Shown here: piece after piece, positions 1 through 7,518 of the stretch
Numbering within the stretch: the first letter of the stretch is position 1
Layout: every line of letters starts with the position of its first letter
From: Chloroflexota bacterium
GTDB taxonomy: Bacteria; Chloroflexota; UBA11872
NCBI GenBank assembly: GCA_022824495.1
Contig: JAJDZU010000005.1
Span: 1 to 64,000, forward strand
Direction of reading: 5' to 3'
Length of the DNA: 64,000 nucleotides
Notes under the pieces: model-generated
What the model was told of the DNA's origin: nothing
Databases searched by the model: none
Seen by the model: the letters and a program-made list of their open reading frames with translations, nothing else
Position numbers and translations under genes: made by a program

Positions 1-78
1 ACCCCACCTCCACCGTCGAACGCGACTAGCCCCTCAGCCGCCCCCACTGCCTCCGCACAGCCCACCCCTCAGCGTCCT

Positions 79-228
79 CACCAAACCTGCACCAGCCCCG
101 AACTCCCCCCTCCTTCTCTTGTCGTACGCATTCTTGCTACGCATCACCGAGCCGGCGATCCCGACCTGTCCAACCCCACACCCATCGCTCCCCACGCCGG
201 CGCGGTCGCCCACCCCGATCTCTCCATC
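79..228. repeat. Diverged repeat, copy 1
   Basis: It begins with caccaaacctgcacc (79-93) and, after about 28 nt of variable sequence, contains a 107-bp element at 122-228. By eye the 107-bp part matches 845-951 at roughly nine of ten positions, and matches 410-515 less well. No terminal inverted repeats or open frame with a family signature are visible, so the nature of the element is unknown. Confidence 0.7.
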
Positions 229-230
229 CC

Positions 231-257
231 CATCGAATCCCAAACCACCCGCCCCAC
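231..257. repeat. Perfect 27-bp direct repeat (partner at 761-787)
   Basis: The 27 bases beginning catcgaatcccaaaccaccc recur identically at 761-787. The two copies lie in different positions relative to the 107-bp elements, so the array is a mosaic rather than a simple tandem repeat. Confidence 0.85.
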
Positions 258-260
258 AGC

Positions 261-299
261 CGCTACCCAACCACCCCGTCACCCAAGCCCCCCGCACCC
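261..299. repeat. Perfect 39-bp direct repeat (partner at 549-587)
   Basis: The 39 bases starting cgctacccaa and ending cgcaccc recur identically at 549-587. Each lies about 33 bp after a 107-bp element copy, so the larger duplicated unit includes both. Perfect identity next to diverged neighbours suggests recent duplication or conversion of this segment. Confidence 0.85.
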
Positions 300-367
300 G
301 CACCCTCACCCCCGCCTCCGGCTTCGAACGCGACGAACCCCACCCCCGTCCAGGCCCACCACGCCCC

Positions 368-515
368 CACCAAACCTGCACCAGCCCCGAGCTCCCCCTC
401 ACTCGCTCTTCGTACTCATTCTTGCCACGAACCACCATGCCCCCATTCCCGATCTGTCCATCCCCACGCCCACCGCCCCCGCGCCGGCGCGGTCGTCCAC
501 CCCAACCTATCCATC
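368..515. repeat. Diverged repeat, copy 2
   Basis: This copy has the same leader word (caccaaacctgcacc, 368-382) and a 106-bp element at 410-515 that aligns with 122-228 and 845-951, but with more substitutions than those two show to each other. It is in the same orientation, 289 bp downstream of copy 1. Confidence 0.6.
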
Positions 516-796
516 ACCATCAAACCCCCAGCCATCCGCCTCAAATGCCGCTACCCAACCACCCCGTCACCCAAGCCCCCCGCACCCTCACCCTCACCCC
601 CGCCTTCGCCTCCGCCCTCGCCGGGCCCTATTGCCCGGACCCTCTTGGCGAACTCACTCTTGAAACGAACTGGGCAGGCTCCGATCTCGCTCCACCGAAT
701 TCAGATCCCACCCTCGTCCCCCGCCCACGGCAGCGCTGAAACTGACGCCGATCTCACCGCCATCGAATCCCAAACCACCCGCCCCACTGCCGCCCC

Positions 797-951
797 CACC
801 AAACCTGCACCACCTACCCCCGACTCCGCCTACCGCGTTCCCTCTCGTACTCATTCTTGCAACGAATCATCAAGCCGGCGATCCCGACCTGTCCAACCCC
901 ACGCCCATCACCCCTCACACCAGCGCGGTCGCCCACCCCAATCTCTCCATC
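797..951. repeat. Diverged repeat, copy 3
   Basis: The leader word starts at 797 and the 107-bp element occupies 845-951. It shares long identical runs with copy 1, for example gccggcgatcccgacctgtc in both. A partial fourth copy of the 3' end may be present around 745-760. Confidence 0.7.
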
Positions 952-1907
952 ACCATCCGAGACCACCTGCCCCGGGACCGCTCCACAAACCGATCCCTTG
1001 GTGCCGCCCGGAACGCCCGCTACTCCCCACCCACCGAACCAGCCCCCGCTCCAACAACCTATTCACACACGAACCAATCAACTCGTCACCAACCACACCC
1101 GCAATCCGTTGCACCCGCCAGACGATCCGAACGAATCCACAACGCCCTGACTGACTGACACCCAGCCAAACGACTCGCCAAAACTACCGACAAGCTGTCT
1201 CGCCACTCATCCCGCCAAGTCCACAACCGGGCACGTCGCGCCCCTCGACACCTCGAGATGCCCGCGCGTCACTCACCCGAATCACCGACAACCTGGCCAA
1301 TCCCCCTCCCCAGCACTCCCACACCCTGGCCGGTCCCTCGCCCAGGCACATCGACAAGCCGGCACGTCGCCCGTTCCGACGCAGCGAGAATCCGGAGGGT
1401 CGCTCGCCCCGACACCTCGACGAGCCGACCCGGCACCTCGCCCACCCCGTCCCACCACGGGAGACTCCAGTTGCCACCAACACTTATCCAGTGTACACTA
1501 TCCGAGTAAGCCTCGCAACCCGGCCAGATGTTCACCGCGCTCCACCTCCTGCTACTCCTCCTCGCCTCCCACCTCCGTCCATGCCCCTCACGCCCCGCCC
1601 ACTCGCAGCGGCACGGAACCTGCCGTGTCCGAATTTCGCGGGCCCGGATCATCCAACCGTCGCGCCAGCTCGCAACCTCGCCGAATCACGCCAAGCCGCG
1701 ACACGCGCCACGCCCCCGCCCGCCCCTCTCTACCCCCACCCTGCTCGCGTCCCGATCCCACCCAAAATGCACCCGGCGCCGCCTCAAGAGTTTTTTGGAA
1801 AAGACTCTTCTTGCGCACGCGAGGCCCCTTTTTGCCGCCCACCCACCCAGCGCAACCCGCCCCATCCGCATAGAATCCCCGCGGCGCCTTCACCCCACCG
1901 ATGCCCC

Positions 1908-3065
1908 ATGCCTGACTTCCGAGCCGTCGTCATCACCGACAGCACCCACGACCGCGGCGGACCCTCCCACGGCCTCCACCGCACCTTCGACCGCCACCCA
2001 GACGTCCAAACCGTCGCCCTCGCCGACCCCTCCGACGGCCACCGCGACCACTGGCGCCAGGAAGCCGGCGCCGCCACCGGCTACGCCGACTACCGCGACA
2101 TGCTCGCCGCCGAGTCCCCCGACATCGCCATCATCGCCATCCACCGCTACCACCAGGAACGGCTCGACGCTTTCCTCGACACCATCGCCGCCGGCGTCAA
2201 GGGCATCGTCATCGAGAAGCCCATCGCCTCCCAACCCGCCCATGCCGACCAGATGGTCGCCGCCGCCGACACCGCCGGCGCCCGCGTCGTCCTCGCCCAC
2301 CGCGGCCGCGAAAACCCCGCCGTCCGCGAAATCAAGCGCCAGGCCGCCACCGGCAAGTGGGGCCCCCTCGTCCAGATCAAGGCCCGCGGCAAGGGCGACC
2401 ACCGCTGCGGCGTCGTCGACCACCTTGTCCTCGGCACCCACGAACTCAACACCATGCTCTACTTCGCCGAAGCCAACCCCATCTCCTGCTGGGGCACCGT
2501 CCTCGTCAACGGCGCCCCCGCCCAGCTCAGCGACGCCGCCGACGACGAGATGTACGAATCCGGCCCACAGGTCGGCGACCGCATCTTTGCCCAGTACACC
2601 TTCCCCAATGGCATCATCGGCTCCTACGAGTCCCTCCCCATCGGCGACGGCTCCAACGGCGGCGACGCCCTCGGCTGCGACCTCTTCTTCCAGAACGCCG
2701 TCGTCACCACCCGCGCCAAGCCCGATGCCGCCATCCACGTCTTTCCCCAGGGCGACATCTTTCCCCAGCCCGAACTCGGCGCCTGGCAACCCCTCCTCCC
2801 CGCCGGCTGGACGCCCCCCGCCGACGACCCCGGCGCCCCTTACTGGGCCGACTGGCCCGGCCGCGAGTCCACCGCCTGCAGCAACCGCACCATCGGCGCC
2901 GAACTCGTCCGCTGCCTCCGCGAGAACCGAGCCCCCGTTGACGCCAGCGGCATCCACGACGCCGCGGTTGTCGTCGACATGATCATCGGCCCTCAGCGCA
3001 GCCACCTCGAAGGCCGCCGCCTCGACCTCCCGCTCGAATCCCGCGGCAACCCCTGGGAGGACTGA
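1908..3065 (+). CDS. Gfo/Idh/MocA-family oxidoreductase-like protein
   Basis: A 385-residue protein of the Gfo/Idh/MocA fold (NAD(P)-dependent sugar or inositol dehydrogenases), probably cytoplasmic. The family EKP motif is at residues 103-105 (IVIEKPIAS), the length is usual, and it is followed by the C-terminal alpha/beta substrate domain. Odd: the first strand and loop read VVITDSTHDRGG, not the GxGxxG dinucleotide-binding loop of the family, so cofactor binding may be altered. The ATG at 1908 begins the family-like region; the frame is open far upstream but that part is low-complexity. Codons end almost always in C. The next gene starts 51 bp downstream in the same direction. Substrate unknown. 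Confidence 0.85.
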   Translation: MPDFRAVVITDSTHDRGGPSHGLHRTFDRHPDVQTVALADPSDGHRDHWRQEAGAATGYADYRDMLAAESPDIAIIAIHRYHQERLDAFLDTIAAGVKGIVIEKPIASQPAHADQMVAAADTAGARVVLAHRGRENPAVREIKRQAATGKWGPLVQIKARGKGDHRCGVVDHLVLGTHELNTMLYFAEANPISCWGTVLVNGAPAQLSDAADDEMYESGPQVGDRIFAQYTFPNGIIGSYESLPIGDGSNGGDALGCDLFFQNAVVTTRAKPDAAIHVFPQGDIFPQPELGAWQPLLPAGWTPPADDPGAPYWADWPGRESTACSNRTIGAELVRCLRENRAPVDASGIHDAAVVVDMIIGPQRSHLEGRRLDLPLESRGNPWED

Positions 3066-3116
3066 TCCCGCGAACCTGACGCCGCCCCCCGGCGGCCAAC
3101 CCACTGGGAGCGCCCC

Positions 3117-3986
3117 GTGCCCCTCGGCGCGCTAGCCCTCGTCCTGATCTCCGCGGTTCTGCACGCCAGCTGGAACCTGATCGCCAAACACAACCGCGGC
3201 AGTTCTCTCTTCTTCTTCCAGGCCCTCGTCGCCGCCACCGTCATCTTCCTCGTCCCCTTTATCGTCCTCCTCATCCAGAACCCCTTTCCACCCGAGGGCT
3301 GGATCTGGATCATCCTCACCGGCATCATCCACACCTTCTACTTCGGCACCCTCGCCACCGCCTACCGCCGCGCCGACCTCTCCGTCGCCTACCCCATCGC
3401 CCGCGGCCTCGGCCCGGCCCTCGTCCTGGTTGTCGCCGTCGGCGTCCTCCGCGAGCCGGTCTCGGGCCTCGGCATCGCCGGCGTCCTGGCCGTCATCCTC
3501 GGCATCTACACCATCAACATCCAGCGCAACCGACCCGGTTTCTGGCTGGCTCCCATCCAGGCTCTCACCCGCCCCGAAGGCCGCTACGCTGCCGCCACCG
3601 GCGTCTCCATCGCCGCCTACACCCTGATCGACAACCAGGGCGTCTCGGTCGTCCATCCCCTCGTCTACATCTACTTCATGTACGCCCTGTCCGGCCTTGG
3701 TGTACTCGCGATCTTCGCCGCCCGCCCGCCCGACTGGAGCGCCCTTCGTCAGCCCCGACCCTGGGCCCAAGCCGCCACCCTGGCCGTGCTCTCCATCACC
3801 GCCTATTCGCTCGTACTCACCGCCCTGACCATGGCCCCAACGCCCTACGTCTCGGCGGCCCGCGAACTCAGCATCGTCATCGGCGCAATCCTCGGCGTCC
3901 TCTTCCTCGGTGAACCGCTCCGCCGCGAACGCATCGGCGGCGCAATCCTCGTCGCCGCCGGAGTGGCAATCATCGCCGTCGCCTGA
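3117..3986 (+). CDS. EamA/DMT-family membrane transporter
   Basis: A 289-residue integral membrane protein with about ten hydrophobic segments in two similar halves, as in the drug/metabolite transporter superfamily (EamA domains). It opens with LGALALVLISAVLHASWNLIAKH, typical of these exporters, and the second half begins near residue 155. It is expected in the cytoplasmic membrane, exporting or importing a small metabolite; the substrate cannot be told. The GTG start at 3117 is supported by GGGAG six bases upstream. It follows the oxidoreductase gene by 51 bp, suggesting cotranscription, and shares its strongly C-ending codon use. Confidence 0.88.
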   Translation: MPLGALALVLISAVLHASWNLIAKHNRGSSLFFFQALVAATVIFLVPFIVLLIQNPFPPEGWIWIILTGIIHTFYFGTLATAYRRADLSVAYPIARGLGPALVLVVAVGVLREPVSGLGIAGVLAVILGIYTINIQRNRPGFWLAPIQALTRPEGRYAAATGVSIAAYTLIDNQGVSVVHPLVYIYFMYALSGLGVLAIFAARPPDWSALRQPRPWAQAATLAVLSITAYSLVLTALTMAPTPYVSAARELSIVIGAILGVLFLGEPLRRERIGGAILVAAGVAIIAVA

Positions 3987-3987
3987 C

Positions 3988-4893
3988 CTACACGCGCTCC
4001 AACGCCACGGTAATGCGCTGCCCGTCAGTCCGAACCACGACATCACCTGCCAGATCGGTTCGAAACACATGCGCGCCCATCGCCCGCAGCCGCTGCAGCA
4101 CATCGTCCCGCGGATGGTTGAACGCATTACCCAACCCAGCCGAGATGATCGCCACTTGCGGCTGCACGGCCGCCAGAAACTCGTGCGAACTCGACGTCCC
4201 CGCCCCATGGTGCGCAACCTTCAGAACATCGGCCTCCAACCCAGAAGCTCGTGCAACGAGGTCTCGCTCAGCAGCCCGCTCGATATCGCCGGTCAGCAGA
4301 ATGTCAGCCTCGCCGACCCGTACCCGCAATACCATCGACTGGTTGTTGTCGCCGCGCGCAACATCCGGTGAGGCGAACAGCGCTTGTAGCGATACCGCCG
4401 GATGCCAATCCAGGATCTGACCGTCAACGGGCCGTTCAAGCACTGTCCCGGCCCTGTGGGCTGCGGCCTCAATGACCGATAGCAACGGGTGCGCGTGGTC
4501 CTTCGCGGCCATCCAGATTGCAGACACCGGAAGTGCCTTGAGAATGTCGGCCGCGCCGCCGATGTGATCGGCATCCGCATGCGTCAGAGCCAGGGCATCC
4601 AGGCGATCAACGCCCAGGCGCGCGAGTCTCGGCAGCAGAACCTGCCGAGCCGTCTGGGGATCCGGGCCAGCATCGACCAGCAAGGCGCGCTCCCCAAAGC
4701 GAAGCAAGATGGCATCGCCCTGGCCAACGTCAAACACCCGAAGCTCAAGTTCCCCGGGCGGCAGTGGCGGCGGTGTCGAGCGTCCAGGCGGGCCTCCCAC
4801 CGCCTGACCCAGCACCACCAACGCGATGAACAGCAGTAGCCCAACAATCGCCACCGGACGCGCTGCCGGCCCCGGGTGCGGAAGCCTTGGCAA
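3988..4893 (-). CDS. ComEC/Rec2-like metallo-beta-lactamase-fold protein with one N-terminal membrane segment
   Basis: A 301-residue protein with one hydrophobic segment (about residues 13-32) followed by a metallo-beta-lactamase domain of the type at the C-terminus of ComEC: DVGQGD at 55-60, metal motif HADADHIGG from 105, LTGD and KVAHHG further on. The catalytic domain would lie outside the membrane. Full ComEC proteins also have a competence channel, absent here, so this is a stand-alone hydrolase with a putative nuclease or phosphodiesterase role rather than a DNA channel. The start is TTG at 4893 with no clear ribosome binding site. It ends 1 bp after the convergent transporter gene. 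Confidence 0.82.
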   Translation of the reverse strand: MPRLPHPGPAARPVAIVGLLLFIALVVLGQAVGGPPGRSTPPPLPPGELELRVFDVGQGDAILLRFGERALLVDAGPDPQTARQVLLPRLARLGVDRLDALALTHADADHIGGAADILKALPVSAIWMAAKDHAHPLLSVIEAAAHRAGTVLERPVDGQILDWHPAVSLQALFASPDVARGDNNQSMVLRVRVGEADILLTGDIERAAERDLVARASGLEADVLKVAHHGAGTSSSHEFLAAVQPQVAIISAGLGNAFNHPRDDVLQRLRAMGAHVFRTDLAGDVVVRTDGQRITVALERV

Positions 4894-4972
4894 CCGGACG
4901 AAAGGCGTCAGCCCTGAGACACCCTGCCCGCGGTCATCTCAACCGCCCGCCCAGAGCCATTAGCCCCTGCTC

Positions 4973-6268
4973 TCACAGGGGTCGAACGTGTCCGTCGCCC
5001 AGAACGACCCACTTATAGGTCGTCATTTCCTGCAGGCCCATCGGTCCGCGCGCATGCAGCTTCTGCGTGCTGATGCCGACTTCGGCTCCCAGGCCAAACT
5101 CGCCGCCATCGGTGAACTGGGTTGAGGCGTTGACGTACACCGCCGCCGCGTCCACTTCATCCGTAAAGCGCCGCGCATTGCCATGCGAGTTCGTCACGAT
5201 CGCCTCGGAGTGGCCTCCGCCGTGCCTGCGAATGTGGGTGATGGCTTCGTCCAAGCCATCGACCACTGCAACTGACATCCGAAGCGACAGCCACTCGGTA
5301 TCGAAGTCATCCTCGCCAAGTGGCGCAATCAGCGCCTTGTCGTCAAGCAGCCCACCGATGTCGGGACCGGCGTGAAGCTCCACACCACGTCCAGCCAGTT
5401 CGCGCGAAACCGAAGGCAAGAACTCTGCCGCGACGCTCTCATGCACCAGCAGCGTGTCCAGGGCATTGCAGATAGAGGGACGGCGGGTCTTGGCGTTGAT
5501 GACGATCCGCTGGGCCATCTCCAGGTCGGCGCCGACGTCCACGAAAGTGTGGCAGACACCCCAACCGGTCTCGATCACCGGGATGGTGGCCGTCTCGGTT
5601 ACGAAGTCGATCAGACCAGCGCCGCCGCGCGGCACGATGACGTCAATGTGCTCGCGATCTCGCAGCAGATCGTTGAGCAATGCGCGATCGGGATCGGCGA
5701 TCAACTGCACGGCAGCGGGCGGCGCCCCGGCCGACTCAGCCGCTTGGCCAATCGCGCCGGCCAACGCGACGTTGCTGTGAAGCGCCTCTTTGCCGCCACG
5801 CAGGATCACGGCGTTTCCAGCCTTCAGGCAGAGCGCCGAGATGTCTACCGTCACGTTAGGCCGGGCCTCGAAAATCACGGCAACAACGCCAAGAGGAACG
5901 CGACGCCGACCGACTTCAAGCCCATTCTTGAGTCGTCGGGCGTCCTCCACGCTGCCGACCGGGTCGGCAAGTCCGACTACGGTTCCAACGGCTGAGGCAA
6001 TGTCGGCAATCCGTTCCGGGGTGAGCGTGAGCCGATCGATCAGCGCATCGGTCATACCGGCCTCACGTGCCGCGTCAACGTCGACCTGATTGGCAGCCAG
6101 GATTTCGTCGGTCTGCGCCGTTAGCCCGCCGGCCATGGAGTCCAGAATGTCGTTCTTGACGCCGGTTGGCAGGGTCGCCAGAACTCGGGCGGCATCACGC
6201 GCCGCGGCGCCAATGGCTGTCAGGTCAACAGTTGGACGGATTGGTGTCAGAGTCGTCATTGGGCTCAC
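4973..6268 (-). CDS. proA: Gamma-glutamyl phosphate reductase
   Basis: A 431-residue cytoplasmic enzyme that reduces gamma-glutamyl phosphate to glutamate semialdehyde with NADPH, the second step of proline synthesis. It has the aldehyde-dehydrogenase fold, with the catalytic cysteine in RRPSICNALDTLL and the conserved EARPNVTVD and GAEVGISTQ segments; full length for the family. The GTG start overlaps the last 4 bases of proB (GTGA at 6265-6268), so translation is coupled to the kinase that makes its unstable substrate. An alternative ATG lies three codons in. Confidence 0.96.
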   Translation of the reverse strand: MSPMTTLTPIRPTVDLTAIGAAARDAARVLATLPTGVKNDILDSMAGGLTAQTDEILAANQVDVDAAREAGMTDALIDRLTLTPERIADIASAVGTVVGLADPVGSVEDARRLKNGLEVGRRRVPLGVVAVIFEARPNVTVDISALCLKAGNAVILRGGKEALHSNVALAGAIGQAAESAGAPPAAVQLIADPDRALLNDLLRDREHIDVIVPRGGAGLIDFVTETATIPVIETGWGVCHTFVDVGADLEMAQRIVINAKTRRPSICNALDTLLVHESVAAEFLPSVSRELAGRGVELHAGPDIGGLLDDKALIAPLGEDDFDTEWLSLRMSVAVVDGLDEAITHIRRHGGGHSEAIVTNSHGNARRFTDEVDAAAVYVNASTQFTDGGEFGLGAEVGISTQKLHARGPMGLQEMTTYKWVVLGDGHVRPL

Positions 6269-7383
6269 TCGGCGTCGGGGTCGATCAGGACCAGATTGTT
6301 GCGGTGAACGGCCTCGTCACCGCTTGAGGCTCCGAGGATAGCGCCGATTGACGTTGAAGGCTTGCCGCAGATCCGCGACAGGTCGCTCGACGCGTAATTC
6401 GCCAGTCCACGCGCGAATACGCTTCCGCGCGCGTCGGTCAGGCTAACCAGATCGCCACGCTCAAAGACGCCCTGCACCTGGGTAATGCCAGCCGGAAGCA
6501 AGCTACTGCCGTTGCTGACCAGAGCCCGGCGAGCGCCGTCGTCTACGACAATTGATCCACGCTGCGCCACGCTGGAACTGAGCCATCGAGCGCGGCTGGA
6601 TCGCCGGGGGCCCTGACTGGCAAAGCGCGTTCCGAGGCGTTCACCTGACTCAAGTCGCACGATCACGTCGGGTTCGTCGCCACCGGCGATGACGACATCG
6701 ATACCGTCGGCCGAAGCCTCCAGCGCCGCCTGCAGCTTGGACCGCATGCCGCCGAGGCCACCCTGCGACGCTCCGCCGGCAATTCGTTCAAGCTCCGCAC
6801 GCGGCATGTTGCTGGCATCGGGAATCAACTCCGCGGAGGGCTCGCTATCGGGATCTGCCGTGTAGAGGCCGGCCGTGCGGGAAAGGATGTACAGGCAATC
6901 GGCACCGACGAGCTTGGCGATCAGAACCGACAGTCGGTCATTGTCACCGAACCTGAGTTCCTCCGTTGCTACCACGTCGTTCTCGTTAGCGATTGGCACG
7001 ACACCGGCGTCAAAGAGTCCCGTCAGCGCATTTCGGGCGTTCAGGTAGCCGGTGCGATTGTGCAGATCGGCTCGCGACAGCAGCGCCTGCGCGACAGTCA
7101 TATTCGCCTCCGCGAAGCACTCCGAGTAGTGGGCCATCAGGGGCGCCTGTCCAATTGCCGCCAGAACCTGACGCGTAACCAACGCGTTGCCGGTCAGCGG
7201 GACAATAGAGCGACCAACAGCCACCGCACCGGACGTGACCAACGCAACCTGCGTCCCCTGCAAGCGAGTGTCCGCGACCTGACGCGCCATGTTGGCAATA
7301 AACGCGTGATTGATCCCTGAGTCACCCGCGAGCAGGCGAGTTCCACTCTTCACGACAATGCGACGGGATCCGTGCGGTGGCAC
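6265..7383 (-). CDS. proB: Glutamate 5-kinase
   Basis: A 372-residue cytoplasmic kinase phosphorylating the gamma-carboxyl of glutamate, the first step of proline synthesis. The amino-acid kinase domain covers roughly residues 8-255 (VVKSGTRLL, VTSGAVAVG, ANENDVVATEEL, FGDNDRLS) and a PUA domain follows at about 275-355, as in the long form of ProB. The GTG start at 7383 leads straight into the kinase core. It is first in a two-gene operon with proA (4-bp overlap) and is divergent from the EF-G-like gene across 135 bp. Feedback inhibition by proline is known for the family. Confidence 0.96.
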   Translation of the reverse strand: MPPHGSRRIVVKSGTRLLAGDSGINHAFIANMARQVADTRLQGTQVALVTSGAVAVGRSIVPLTGNALVTRQVLAAIGQAPLMAHYSECFAEANMTVAQALLSRADLHNRTGYLNARNALTGLFDAGVVPIANENDVVATEELRFGDNDRLSVLIAKLVGADCLYILSRTAGLYTADPDSEPSAELIPDASNMPRAELERIAGGASQGGLGGMRSKLQAALEASADGIDVVIAGGDEPDVIVRLESGERLGTRFASQGPRRSSRARWLSSSVAQRGSIVVDDGARRALVSNGSSLLPAGITQVQGVFERGDLVSLTDARGSVFARGLANYASSDLSRICGKPSTSIGAILGASSGDEAVHRNNLVLIDPDAE

Positions 7384-7459
7384 CCGGTGGCCCCTTGCCT
7401 GCGGAGAAGCGGCGCACAGATTGTAGTCAGCCGTCGCCGACTCCCCATAGTCTCGCGCC

Positions 7460-7465
7460 TATAAT
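7460..7465 (+). promoter_or_regulatory. Probable -10 element for the EF-G-like gene
   Basis: A consensus TATAAT lies 53 bp upstream of the ATG at 7519 in the divergent proB/EF-G-like intergenic region. No good -35 hexamer is seen at 16-18 bp spacing. Confidence 0.45.
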
Positions 7466-7518
7466 GGCGGCTCGCGGCTCTGGCGCCGGTCGCCGCATGG
7501 TTGCAGATAAGCGAGACG

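Larger units (their letters stand above)
1..1907. other. Gene-free C-rich region with diverged direct repeats
   Basis: No supportable gene is seen in this stretch. The + strand is extremely rich in C and poor in G, so long open frames appear on both strands, but they encode Pro/Arg/Ser-rich (+) or Gly/Val/Arg-rich (-) sequence with no recognisable domain. The first 1 kb contains mosaic direct repeats (listed separately). Around 1250-1470 there is a second repetitive-looking patch with recurring gacacctcgac-type words. At 1786-1809 a short imperfect hairpin (AAGAGT paired with ACTCTT across a T/A-rich loop) lies about 100 bp before the next gene, and TAGAAT at 1871-1876 could be a -10 element for it, without a convincing -35. 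Confidence 0.7.

Noticed and set aside
119..1154. Pro/Arg/Thr-rich open frames on the + strand and Gly-rich frames on the - strand in the first kilobase
   Set aside because: They arise from C-rich, stop-poor DNA. No start context, no domain pattern, and the direct repeats cut across them.
1890..3104. 404-residue Gly/Val-rich frame opposite the first oxidoreductase gene
   Set aside because: It is the antisense shadow of C-ending codons; composition is unlike any protein and the + strand gene has family motifs.
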